DNA from: Vannielia litorea
GTDB lineage: Bacteria > Pseudomonadota > Alphaproteobacteria > Rhodobacterales > Rhodobacteraceae
DNA length: 40,733 bases
Assembly (NCBI RefSeq): GCF_018424695.1
Contig: NZ_QTNQ01000036.1
Span: 1 to 40,733 of the forward strand
Direction of reading: 5' to 3'
Below, in pieces: positions 22,631-30,852 of the stretch (position 1 is its first letter; each line of letters opens with the position of its first letter). A program made the translations under genes and the position numbers. The notes below the pieces were generated by a model. The model did no database searches. It was not told where the DNA came from and worked only from the letters and a program-made list of their open reading frames with translations.

Positions 22631-22683
22631 CTGGTATACTAGTAATTTTTCTGGTATACTAGTCTAAAATCTGCAATACTAGT
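22631..22683. promoter_or_regulatory. Three 20-bp-spaced operator repeats
   Basis: CTGGTATACTAGT occurs at 22631-22643 and 22651-22663, and the variant CTGCAATACTAGT at 22671-22683. The spacing is exactly 20 bp, close to two helical turns, in an AT-rich island of a GC-rich window. The site lies between the divergent ABC ATPase and GntR genes and is a good candidate for cooperative binding by the GntR protein. TATACT-like and TAGTAT-like boxes within the repeats suggest that they also overlap promoters. Confidence 0.7.
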
Positions 22684-22785
22684 CGCAAGTTACAGCGCGG
22701 CGCGCAACTCACACATCGCCAGCTGGTCAAAAGACAGCGAATCTGGCGCGCCATGAGGCACCGCCGCAATTGAAAGGCACGGGAC

Positions 22786-23568
22786 ATGGACACTATGGAG
22801 GAGAGCACACCGCAGTCACCGATTGGCGAGTTCGGAGTGAGCGACTATAAATCCATCACTCAAAGGGGGCAGCGAGGCATGCGAACCAACTTGGCAACCG
22901 ATCGGCGCACGACGGTCGATGAGATTTTCGACCATCTCTTCGATGAGATCAGTTCGCTTCGGCTGCGCCCTGGCGACCGGATATCCGAGGCCGATATCGC
23001 GGCCCAATTCGGCGTGTCGCGTCAGCCGGTTCGAGATGCGTTCACCCGCCTCGCCAACCTAGACCTGCTGCTGATCCGCCCCCAGCGAGCTACCGAGGTA
23101 AAGCGCTTCTCTTCGCGCGAAATCGAAAAATCTCGGTTCGTCCGCGCGGCTGTGGAGTACGAGGTGCTGCGCCGTGCGTCGGCCAACGCCAGCCCGGCAG
23201 CACGGAAGCTTCTGGACGCCTGCCTCAAGCGTCAGCGCACAGCTATCGAGAAGGGCGACTATCAGAAGTTCGGGGAACTCGACTACGAGTTTCACCAAGC
23301 CCTCTGTGAGATAGCCGACGCGGACTTCGCCTTCGAGGTCATCTCGATGGAGAAGGCCAAAGTCGACCGGCTCTGCACCCTTGGGCTCGCCAAGGAAGAC
23401 CGGATGCCTCAGTTACTCGCGGATCACGAGGCCATCGCGGAGGCCATCCTGGCAGGGGACGCGGAGAGCGCCGTCGCGGCGGGCAAGCTGCACCTGTCGC
23501 GGCTGGATGCCACGATTGCCTCGATAGAGGCCACCAACGGCCACTACTTCGACCCCGACGGCAACTGA
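22786..23568 (+). CDS. GntR-family regulator (FCD domain)
   Basis: A regulator with an N-terminal winged HTH (LRPGDRISEADIAAQFGVSR, about residues 60-79 from this start) and a C-terminal FCD ligand-binding domain containing the metal-site segments YEFHQALCE and ADHEAIAEAI. It probably controls the divergent sugar importer through the repeats at 22631-22683. The start is uncertain. From 22786 the protein has 260 residues with a 31-residue N-terminal tail; starting at 22879 (MRTNLATDRRTTVDEIF) gives 229 residues, nearer the family norm. Neither start has a strong ribosome-binding site. Confidence 0.85.
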   Translation: MDTMEESTPQSPIGEFGVSDYKSITQRGQRGMRTNLATDRRTTVDEIFDHLFDEISSLRLRPGDRISEADIAAQFGVSRQPVRDAFTRLANLDLLLIRPQRATEVKRFSSREIEKSRFVRAAVEYEVLRRASANASPAARKLLDACLKRQRTAIEKGDYQKFGELDYEFHQALCEIADADFAFEVISMEKAKVDRLCTLGLAKEDRMPQLLADHEAIAEAILAGDAESAVAAGKLHLSRLDATIASIEATNGHYFDPDGN

Positions 23569-23656
23569 CCGGCGCGGCGCACAGCCGAACCGCGACACCC
23601 CCACTCCCATCCGCCGCTCCGCGCGGCACTCCGGCCCTGCCGGACAAGAGTTTGCC

Positions 23657-25021
23657 ATGCGCGCCCAAGCCCAGCCTCCCGCAGTGCCCACAACCCGCTC
23701 CGTCTTTCACCTCGCATGGCCGCTGACCCTGAAGTCCATCATGCTGCACGGCATCGTCGTGATCGACGGTTGGCTTGTGTCGTCGCTGGGTGAAGGCGCT
23801 GTGGCGGTGCTGGGCCTTTCGGCTTCGATCGCCGGGCTGTTGATCGGATTGATCGTAGCCTTCTCCAACGCCACGCAGATCAGGATCGCGCAGGCGTTTG
23901 GGTCGGGTGATCGGGCTTTCCTCAAGTCCGCGCTGTTGTCGGGTCTGACCATTAACCTTGGCGTCGTCACAATGGGCCTTGCGCTGCTTGCGCTTTTCGC
24001 CGGACCGCTGATCGACGGGTTGGCCCACAATGCCGAAATCGCCTCCGGGGCACGGGCCTATCTGAGCATTTTCGCCGTGGTCATCCTTTCAGAGGCGGTG
24101 GGCCACTGCCTCACCGGACATTTCAACGGCTGCGGCGAAACCCGGCTTCCGGCACTGAGCTACATGATGGCCGTGCCGGTGAACATCGCGGTGAGCGTGG
24201 TGCTGATCCACGGCCACCTCGGCGCGCCGGACCTCGGAGTTACCGGCGCCGCGATTGGCAGTGCCATTGCCTCGGTGATTCAGGTTGGTTTCTTGGCTGG
24301 GCTCCTGCTGTATCGCAACCGGACTCTTTTGCGCGTCCCCGGATGGCGCAACGGCACCTACGCCGCCAGCCTGCGCCGCCACTTCACCTTCTCGCTTCCC
24401 ATTGCCGCCACCTTCGGCAGCGCGACCATTGCGATGAGCGTCTGCGGGTTGCTCTACGCCCGGCTGCCGGTCAATGACTTTGCCGCAATGACCATCATCA
24501 TGCCCTGGGTGCAGGTGGTTGGCACCTTTGGCATGTGCTGGGCGCAGGCCACAGGCATTCACATCGGTCAGATGCTGGGCCGCAGCACAGCCGCCGAGGT
24601 GCTCGACAGGTTTCTCCTATCCGCCTGGCGCACCTCCTTTGTGGCTTCGGGCCTCGTTGCGGCGATCTACACCGGCATCTGTCTCGCCAGCCCCTGGATC
24701 TACCCCGAGCTGCACCCCGATACCCGCGCCACCTTGCTGAGTTTTCTGCCCATCCTCATCTTCCTCCCTTTTCCCAAGGGCTCCAACGCGATCTGCGGCA
24801 ACACCCTCCGCGCGGGCGGTGAAACGCTTTACGTGATGCACATTTTCGTCTGGTCGCAATGGCTCTTCCGCGTACCAGTCACCGCCGCGGCGGTGCTTTG
24901 GCTCGATGCCTCCGTGACGGTTGTTTTCGCACTCGTGTTGGCGGAAGAGCTCATCAAGTTTGCCCCCTTCCACCTACGCCTCAGGCAGGGGCATTGGAGG
25001 AGCGGGCGGATGGAAGATTGA
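23657..25021 (+). CDS. MATE-family multidrug/metabolite transporter
   Basis: A 454-residue integral membrane protein with about twelve hydrophobic spans in two halves. The N-terminus (FHLAWPLTLKSIMLHGIVVIDGW) and repeated MATE features such as ATQIRIAQAFGSGD and ATGIHIGQMLGRS support the family. MATE proteins export drugs or metabolites using H+ or Na+ gradients; the substrate is unknown. It lies 88 bp after the GntR gene on the same strand and may be co-transcribed with it. A sulfatase remnant follows. Confidence 0.85.
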   Translation: MRAQAQPPAVPTTRSVFHLAWPLTLKSIMLHGIVVIDGWLVSSLGEGAVAVLGLSASIAGLLIGLIVAFSNATQIRIAQAFGSGDRAFLKSALLSGLTINLGVVTMGLALLALFAGPLIDGLAHNAEIASGARAYLSIFAVVILSEAVGHCLTGHFNGCGETRLPALSYMMAVPVNIAVSVVLIHGHLGAPDLGVTGAAIGSAIASVIQVGFLAGLLLYRNRTLLRVPGWRNGTYAASLRRHFTFSLPIAATFGSATIAMSVCGLLYARLPVNDFAAMTIIMPWVQVVGTFGMCWAQATGIHIGQMLGRSTAAEVLDRFLLSAWRTSFVASGLVAAIYTGICLASPWIYPELHPDTRATLLSFLPILIFLPFPKGSNAICGNTLRAGGETLYVMHIFVWSQWLFRVPVTAAAVLWLDASVTVVFALVLAEELIKFAPFHLRLRQGHWRSGRMED

Positions 25022-25154
25022 GGCGGGAAGCAGCCTTTGCCTGATGGCAGCTGGGATGCTCGTGCTGGATTCGGCTGGGGCATCTGCATCGACACACCCG
25101 CACCATTCTATCGCCCGGCGGAGGGGAGCGGCGGATCCTTGCCGGGAGATGTAG

Positions 25155-25358
25155 CAAGTCCGACCCAAGCCCAATGTAGGCCGTCTTGGCACCGACTGCG
25201 GCAATCCAGTCCTTAACGACGCGGGCGAACTCTACGACTTGCAGGAAGGCCCAAACGAGATGCACAACCTCTTCGACCACACCTGACCCGGCACCGTACG
25301 CCGGGAGCACTTCAGTGATGCGAAACCGCCCGAACGACCTGATCACCGTGGCGCCTAG
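25155..25358 (+). pseudogene. C-terminal remnant of a sulfatase gene
   Basis: One frame reads GELYDLQEGPNEMHNLFDHT before TGA at 25284-25286, matching the ELYDL..DP.E..NL signature near the end of formylglycine-dependent sulfatases. The same frame continues to TAG at 25356-25358 with PGTVRREHFSDAKPPERPD, consistent with a degraded tail. The catalytic N-terminal domain (C/S-x-P-x-R) is absent; a stop lies at 25152. Only about 44 codons before the TGA are recognisable. A sulfatase would fit with the nearby sugar importer. The remaining 25359-25540 shows nothing recognisable. Confidence 0.5.
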
Positions 25359-25540
25359 AATTGTTTGGCACTAACTACTCAGCACAACCGGGTTGCGGTG
25401 TGGAACGCTCGAATCTGAAAGGGTGCGGTGAGTTGGCTTCTTACGTCCAGCCTTCCGCAACTGAGCCGGTTTGAGAATGGCTTGACCAGGCGATTGCCGC
25501 TCGTGGCAGCCGTGACAGCTTGGCGCATGTATCCTTACCA

Positions 25541-27166
25541 TCACGGCTCAACTACCTGGCATGAGCCTTGTTCAGATTGGATCAGAGCGATCTGTAGTTT
25601 TGTTGCGCGCACGTAGTCTGGAGAGTTCCGATCCAAACGATTGAAGAACAGGTCCAGGAGCAGGTCCTTTTCATAATCAATCAAGTCTCCCCGCGCTCTC
25701 ATTTCCGTCATGATGCCCGAGCGCTGATCATCCTTCAGCTTGCCGTAGTATCGCTCGGTAATCACGTCCGTCTCGTGCCCCAGGTTCTGAGACCACGCTT
25801 TTCTTTCACGTGCAGACTTACAAATGAGGCCGCCCAGAGCCGCCAGCGTGTCCCTTGCGCAATGGGGGCTGTAGTCCGCATGAGCGACCAGGCTTGCGGC
25901 CTTGAAAGCCCGAGTAACCGAGCCTACGCTCCGCATCGGCTCAATCTTTCGACGGCGGCTCAACTTATGGACGAGTTGTCGATGATCCGGGAAGAGAGCG
26001 TCGTCTTCTCCGAAACCCAGCCGTACTATGGTTTCGATCCACTCCCGCACGACACGCTCGAAACTTTCGGTGCGCGGGAAAAAGCTGACGACAAAGTTCT
26101 TGCCGTTCTTTCCCTTGAGGCTCCGTCCATCATGGATCACTTGGGCATTCTCCAGTTCGACGTGTCTTAACCGGAGATTGGTCGGCGCCGTCGCTCGGAA
26201 GCCCGAAAGAAAGGCCATCGCAGCGATCGCTTGGTCCCGTCGCTCGCGGAGGCTACCGACAGGCATGCCAGCAATCATCGCGGCAGCGTCCTCAATACCA
26301 GGATAACTACGGGCTTTGGGAAGCGCTTTGGCAGACAACTTCCGGGGTAGTTCGAGGTAACCCGGCAAGTTGGCGCTCAGCCTGCGGAAGCCATCTTGAC
26401 CGCGGAGCCAGATAAGGAAGGCCCGCACGTGAGATGCCCGGTGCCGCACCGTCGAACAGGAAAGACCGTTCTCGCCGCTCTCCTCCAGGCGCAACAACAA
26501 GCCATCGCGATACCCGGCGACATCCTCTTGGCGCAGCTTTTCAAACGGCTTCTCCCCGACGGACGCCTCGAACTCCCGTATGGAGACGAGATGCGCCGCG
26601 ATGGTTTTGGCGTCGTAACGAACTGCATATTGCTGCCAGTGAAACACCGTCCGATCGTTGCGTGAGCCACCGCTTCCCGCAGCATTCTCGTCACCAGGTG
26701 AACGGATCTTCCCAATACCAGCCGGAGGGCAAGCTTCATCTTCGGCTATGACTTGCAGGCTGATGTGGGTTTGGACAGCCGTCTTGAGCTTGTCGCACTC
26801 AACCTCATTCAGGAACTTTGAGTTGCGCACTTCACAGTTTGGGCAGACGGCAAATGCCGTCAGTCCGCGGTGTGCGCCAGACAAAATTTCGACTGAGCCG
26901 ACTTCAGGAAAGAAAATTGCCTTGCAGGTGAAGCATTTGAATTGCCCGTGGCGTAGTGACTGACGGCTTCTGGATCGACGAAGCTCATGAAAGCGTTTCA
27001 GTTCTTCTCCTCTAAACAGATGTTGCCCCTCACCCGGAGAGGGGCGCAACCCATCGCCAACCCAGTTCGATACCGTGTTCCGACAGACATCGTAGAGCTC
27101 CATGACCTGGGGAACCGAGTAGACTCGATGCCTCATCGGCCGAACCTTCCTGTACGAGCGGCTCAT
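25541..27166 (-). CDS. Tyrosine recombinase with N-terminal HTH and zinc-binding motif
   Basis: A 541-residue site-specific integrase with an unusual front end. A MerR/HTH_17-like domain covers about residues 15-60 (YSVPQVMELYDVCRNTVSNW). Cys pairs C78/C81 and C108/C111 probably bind zinc. The catalytic domain has R324 in SGFRATAPTNLR, a Lys in KGKNGK (about 352-357), H435-x-x-R438, H464 in LGHE and Tyr 473/474 in ERYYGK, so the full set is present. The start overlaps the stop of the AlpA-like gene (ATGA), giving an HTH-integrase operon typical of integrative elements. It presumably moves a small element around 25.4-27.9 kb. Confidence 0.9.
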   Translation of the reverse strand: MSRSYRKVRPMRHRVYSVPQVMELYDVCRNTVSNWVGDGLRPSPGEGQHLFRGEELKRFHELRRSRSRQSLRHGQFKCFTCKAIFFPEVGSVEILSGAHRGLTAFAVCPNCEVRNSKFLNEVECDKLKTAVQTHISLQVIAEDEACPPAGIGKIRSPGDENAAGSGGSRNDRTVFHWQQYAVRYDAKTIAAHLVSIREFEASVGEKPFEKLRQEDVAGYRDGLLLRLEESGENGLSCSTVRHRASHVRAFLIWLRGQDGFRRLSANLPGYLELPRKLSAKALPKARSYPGIEDAAAMIAGMPVGSLRERRDQAIAAMAFLSGFRATAPTNLRLRHVELENAQVIHDGRSLKGKNGKNFVVSFFPRTESFERVVREWIETIVRLGFGEDDALFPDHRQLVHKLSRRRKIEPMRSVGSVTRAFKAASLVAHADYSPHCARDTLAALGGLICKSARERKAWSQNLGHETDVITERYYGKLKDDQRSGIMTEMRARGDLIDYEKDLLLDLFFNRLDRNSPDYVRATKLQIALIQSEQGSCQVVEP

Positions 27167-27495
27167 TCTTTAACGAGAGTTCGACGGCGGGCTTCGAACT
27201 GCTCCAGATCCACGCGCGCCCAGCGCGTGACCCTGTTGGAAAATCGGACCGGTTTCGGGAACTCGCCTTTCGTGCACCACCGCCAGATCGTGGCGGAAGA
27301 CACACCGAAATGGGCTGCAACTTGCTTTACCGAAAGATAATTTCCGCCGGGCGCGTGCTCCGCAGGACTTACGGCCTTGGCGAGCGGCTCCTTAACGGCC
27401 ACTTCGCTCGGGGTGACATCGGCAACGCTATTCGCGTCGATTTCATCCGAAAAAAGATCGAATTGTTCGTGATTGCTTGAGTCACCATTGGACAT
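27163..27495 (-). CDS. AlpA/excisionase-like HTH protein
   Basis: A 110-residue protein whose C-terminal half is a MerR-superfamily HTH (YLSVKQVAAHFGVSSATIWR, followed by WCTKGEFPKPVRFSNRVTRW). This is the AlpA or HTH_17 pattern of phage and island regulators and excisionases. The first 50 residues are acidic and probably disordered. AAGGGG lies upstream of the ATG. It overlaps the integrase by 4 bp and probably directs recombination or regulates it. Confidence 0.85.
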   Translation of the reverse strand: MSNGDSSNHEQFDLFSDEIDANSVADVTPSEVAVKEPLAKAVSPAEHAPGGNYLSVKQVAAHFGVSSATIWRWCTKGEFPKPVRFSNRVTRWARVDLEQFEARRRTLVKE

Positions 27496-27990
27496 GCTTG
27501 ATCCCCTTCGTCGAGGGCAATCAAGACAACATCCTGCGCCTATGAATTGCGGTTGTACTGCGGGCTTATCAGGTAGCCTTCACCTATGGTGCTAACATGC
27601 AACGACCTGAGGCGACCTGACAAGCCATTTTTCGGCGCTGCAACCAGCGGTGTGAAATGTGTGGCTCAATGTGGGGCTACACACGGCGACCCCATATATT
27701 TTCAAATTAAATCAATATCTTAAAAATAAAAAATGGCGGTGGGGATGGGCCTGGGGTCTAACCCTCTCCAACCCAACTGCGACGCATCGTCCGGCAGGTT
27801 CACCCAACAGGTATTAAATGGTAGGTCGGAGCCAGCCTGTCTAACTTCCGTCGGAACGTCATATCGGGCGGAAAGCGGGCGTCAGCTGCGGCTGATGCAA
27901 AATCTGCAGTGCGGGCCGGTTTTGGGGTGGCCAGATTTCGCAATGATTCATAGATGTGCGATCGCCAGTGGGTTTAGAATGGCTCATCAC
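27496..27990. other. Intergenic region at the edge of the integrase module
   Basis: No supported gene. An AT-rich tract at 27694-27732 (CATATATTTTCAAATTAAAT and neighbouring A-runs) stands out from the flanks and may hold the promoter of the HTH-integrase pair or an attachment site. The next bases, around 27733-27775, are purine-rich and then C-rich but do not fold as a tRNA that I can recognise. No obvious copy of this sequence was seen at the other side of the integrase. Confidence 0.5.
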
Positions 27991-29040
27991 TCAGTGGTTT
28001 GCCAGTATTCCCAGCCCACGTGATTTCGCCTCGTCATTTAAGGTTGCGATCGTTTCGTCCGGGATTTGCAGGCCTTCGGTCAGGGCTCTTTCCCTCAATA
28101 CCGCGGCCTGGTCTCCTGGGATGCGGACGGGGCGGGACGGATTGGCGGGCGGGTTTTCGCGGCAGGCGTTGGCGAGGTGATCCGATTGCAGGACGAGCGC
28201 GTCCGTTCCGGCGAAGGCGTCGGGGTCCCAAACCTGCAGGAAAATGCTTTGCGAAAGTGGGCCCGCTGGCGTGTTGGCCCGCCCCTTGCCGGACAGGCCT
28301 TGGCTCATGAGGTCTTCGATGACGGCGAGGCCGAAACCCTTGTAGCCCTTCGAGGTGCCGCCGATGGGCAGCAGCGTGCCTCCATGCTCGGTGACCTCGC
28401 GCGGATCATCCGTTGGCTGCCCTGCGGCCGTCAGCGCCCATTGGCCCGGATATCGCTCGCCCCGGCCGGCGAGGGTCTGGGTCATGGTGGTGGTGGTGAT
28501 CGAGCAGGACACATCGACCACGATGGGATGAGCGGAGGTCGGGAAGCCGACGGCGATGGGATTGGGCGTCAGCAGCGGCCTTGTTCCGCCAAAGGGCGCC
28601 ATCCGGGCGGCGGCGGGGTTGGACGCGGTGATGCGAACCACAAGGCCCTGGTCGGTCAAGGGCCGCATGTAGGCCGCGAGGGCGCAGGTGTGGTGCGCGT
28701 TGCGAATGGCGCCGCTGGCCGTGCCGTACTGCCGGGCGCGCTCGGCGGCCAGATCCAGGCCCTTGGTGACCAGCCACGCCCCGGGCAGGCAGTTGCCCTC
28801 CCAGACGAAGGTGGCGCCGCGGTCGCGGATCACCTCGTGGCTGCCGGTGCCTGCCAGGGCACCGGAGGACAGTTCGGATAGGTACCAGGGCACGAGGCCG
28901 ACCCCGTGGGTGGCGCGCCCGATCATCTCGCCCTCCACCAACACCTCGGCGGTGACCCCAGCCTTTTCGGCCTCCATCCCTGCGGCCTGAAGGAGCGCTG
29001 CGACGAAGTGCTTTAAGTCTTCGGGTCTGATGCTGGTCAT
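27991..29040 (-). CDS. Ldh2-family malate/L-lactate-type dehydrogenase
   Basis: An NAD(P)-dependent 2-oxoacid/2-hydroxyacid oxidoreductase of the Ldh2 (YlbC/ComC/YiaK) fold, unrelated to Rossmann lactate dehydrogenases. RATHGVGLVPWYL near residue 40 and AHHTCALAAYM and TPNPIAVGFPT in the middle are family signatures. From the chosen start (MTSIRPEDLKHFVAALLQAAG) it has 349 residues. A GTG at 29079 overlaps the GntR stop (GTGA) and would add 13 residues; coupling supports it and the family N-terminus argues against it. It is the last gene of the eight-gene operon. The actual hydroxyacid is unknown. Confidence 0.88.
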   Translation of the reverse strand: MTSIRPEDLKHFVAALLQAAGMEAEKAGVTAEVLVEGEMIGRATHGVGLVPWYLSELSSGALAGTGSHEVIRDRGATFVWEGNCLPGAWLVTKGLDLAAERARQYGTASGAIRNAHHTCALAAYMRPLTDQGLVVRITASNPAAARMAPFGGTRPLLTPNPIAVGFPTSAHPIVVDVSCSITTTTMTQTLAGRGERYPGQWALTAAGQPTDDPREVTEHGGTLLPIGGTSKGYKGFGLAVIEDLMSQGLSGKGRANTPAGPLSQSIFLQVWDPDAFAGTDALVLQSDHLANACRENPPANPSRPVRIPGDQAAVLRERALTEGLQIPDETIATLNDEAKSRGLGILANH

Positions 29041-29075
29041 GGGGTCGCCCGTTCTGGTTTTGTAGGCCGCAGCCG

Positions 29076-29804
29076 TCACGCGCCGGTCAGGCCACGCAGG
29101 AACTCGATGCTGCGGGAGAGGTGCCCGCGCATGGCGACGCGGGCCTCTTCGGGGTTGCGGATTTCGATGGCGGTGACGATGGCCGCGTGTTCCGCCATGG
29201 CGGCTTGGAGGTGTCGCTCGTCTCCATCCCGCGCCGAGACGGGCAGGTCGAGGCGCATCCGTGGCATCAGGAGTGGGCCGAGATACTCCAGCATCTCGAG
29301 GATGTAAGGATTTGCGGAGGCCGCCGCGATGGCGTGATGCAGCCTGAAGTCTGCCTGTGCCATCCCCGCGCTTTCCGCGACCGTCTCTTCGAAGCCCTGC
29401 CTTGCGGCGAGGATTGCGGCCATCTGCGCGTCGTCCCGTCGTTCGGCGGCGAGCGCGGCGGCCACCACTTCGACACCCATCCGCAGTTCCATCACCGCCA
29501 GCACGTCCTGCCGCGTGGCGCCGAAATTCTCGGGGAGTTCGAAGGTGCGCGGAGCTGTCGGTGGACTGGCGACCACGAGCCCCCCGCCTTCCTCCTGCCG
29601 CAATAGCCCCTCAGCCACCAGCATCTGGAGCGCGCGATCGACGACGCCCGGACTGGTGATGAACTCGCCGGCAATTGCGTCACGATCCACGATCTCGTCG
29701 CCCTCGGCGAGCGTTCCGTCCGCGATCCGGGCTGTGAGCGCGCGCGCGACTTCCTCGGCTAGCCGGTTGAGCCATGAGGAGCGGCGGGACAGGTTTCTCA
29801 CCAT
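29076..29804 (-). CDS. GntR-family regulator (FCD/FadR type)
   Basis: A 242-residue regulator with an N-terminal winged HTH (DEIVDRDAIAGEFITSPGVV) and an all-helical FCD domain with the metal-site segments DFRLHHAIAAAS, AEHAAIVTAI and MRGHLSR. It lies within the operon between the DUF475 and Ldh2 genes with no spacing, so it is co-expressed with the transporter it may control. The ligand is probably a carboxylate, as for most FCD proteins. Confidence 0.88.
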   Translation of the reverse strand: MVRNLSRRSSWLNRLAEEVARALTARIADGTLAEGDEIVDRDAIAGEFITSPGVVDRALQMLVAEGLLRQEEGGGLVVASPPTAPRTFELPENFGATRQDVLAVMELRMGVEVVAAALAAERRDDAQMAAILAARQGFEETVAESAGMAQADFRLHHAIAAASANPYILEMLEYLGPLLMPRMRLDLPVSARDGDERHLQAAMAEHAAIVTAIEIRNPEEARVAMRGHLSRSIEFLRGLTGA

Positions 29805-30845
29805 TCAGGCCCTCCGCTCGCGCTGATTGTGCCGGATCGATGCCAGGAGCGACCCGAGGATGAGGCCTGCGCCGATGAGCCCGGTGAACCATTCGGGGAT
29901 GTGCATGAGCGATTGCAGGAACATGATCACCGACAGGATGAGGATCGAATAGAACGCCCCGTGCTCGAGGTAGCGGAACTCGGCCAGCGTGCCCTTTTCC
30001 ACCAGCAGGATCGTCATGGAGCGCACGTAGAAGGCACCGATGCCGAGACCGATGGCGATGAGAAAGAGGTTCTGCGTGAGGGCAAAGGCGCCGATGACGC
30101 CATCGAAGCTGAAGGAGGCATCGAGCACCTCAAGGTAGAGAAACGCGCCGAGCCCGCCCTTTGCCGCCAGACCGCGCACGTCATCTGCGCGGTCGAGCAC
30201 CTGGCCCAGCAGATCCACCGCGAGGAATGTCACCAGCCCGAGGATCGCGGAGAAGAGAAAGTCCATCGCGCTGGGGCCGGAGAGCGCCATGCTGAAGCCG
30301 AGGGCCAGCACGAGCACCGCGGCGATCTCCAGCCCGCGGATATCGGCCCCGGCGCGCAGCCATTTCTCCACCGAGCGGAACCAGTCCACCTCCTTCTCCT
30401 CGTCGATGAAGTAGCTGAGCGCGACCATCATCAGGAAGGTGCCCCCGAAGGCGGCGATGGAGATATGCGCCTCGTTCATGATGCGCGCGTATTCCTGCGG
30501 CTCCACCGCTGCCAGCACCACGGCTGACCAGGGGTCGATCCGCCCGGCGATGGAAACCACGGCCAGCGGAAACACGATGCGCATGCCGAAGACGGCAATC
30601 AGGATGCCCCAGGTCAGGAAGCGGTGCTGCCAGACCGGATCCATGTCTTTCAGCTTGTTGGCGTTGACGATGGCGTTGTCGAAGCTCAGCGAGATTTCGA
30701 GCACCGCGAGCACACCCCCGATCATCAGGAACGACAGCGCCCCGCCGAGGGTGCCGGACGCCTGGTAGCCGAGGAGGAAGGACAGCAGGAGGCCAACCAC
30801 CGTGAAGGTCAGCGGCCAGCGGAAAGTGGAGAGAAACTGCGCCAT
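29805..30845 (-). CDS. DUF475 integral membrane protein, TerC-like
   Basis: A 346-residue protein with about nine or ten hydrophobic spans. LEISLSFDNAIVNANKL near residue 47 and LDASFSFDGVIGAFALTQN in the second half are the twin Asp-containing motifs of DUF475, a branch of the TerC superfamily. TerC relatives handle metal ions such as Mn; a role here is unknown. The start at 30845 gives MAQFLSTFRWPLTF and lies 7 nt after the dehydrogenase stop. The gene is adjacent to the GntR gene without a gap. A TerC-like gene inside a solute-import operon is unusual. Confidence 0.9.
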   Translation of the reverse strand: MAQFLSTFRWPLTFTVVGLLLSFLLGYQASGTLGGALSFLMIGGVLAVLEISLSFDNAIVNANKLKDMDPVWQHRFLTWGILIAVFGMRIVFPLAVVSIAGRIDPWSAVVLAAVEPQEYARIMNEAHISIAAFGGTFLMMVALSYFIDEEKEVDWFRSVEKWLRAGADIRGLEIAAVLVLALGFSMALSGPSAMDFLFSAILGLVTFLAVDLLGQVLDRADDVRGLAAKGGLGAFLYLEVLDASFSFDGVIGAFALTQNLFLIAIGLGIGAFYVRSMTILLVEKGTLAEFRYLEHGAFYSILILSVIMFLQSLMHIPEWFTGLIGAGLILGSLLASIRHNQRERRA

Positions 30846-30852
30846 CGGTGGT

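Noticed and set aside
22631..22683. CRISPR array
   Set aside because: Repeats are only 13 bp with 7-bp spacers and sit between divergent genes, which fits an operator set.
27725..27780. tRNA-like or tmRNA-like end as an integration target
   Set aside because: The sequence looks superficially like a tRNA 3' part but no cloverleaf or T-loop could be built.
28066..28881. Plus-strand frames opposite the Ldh2 and GntR genes
   Set aside because: They are antisense to well-supported genes and show no recognisable domains.
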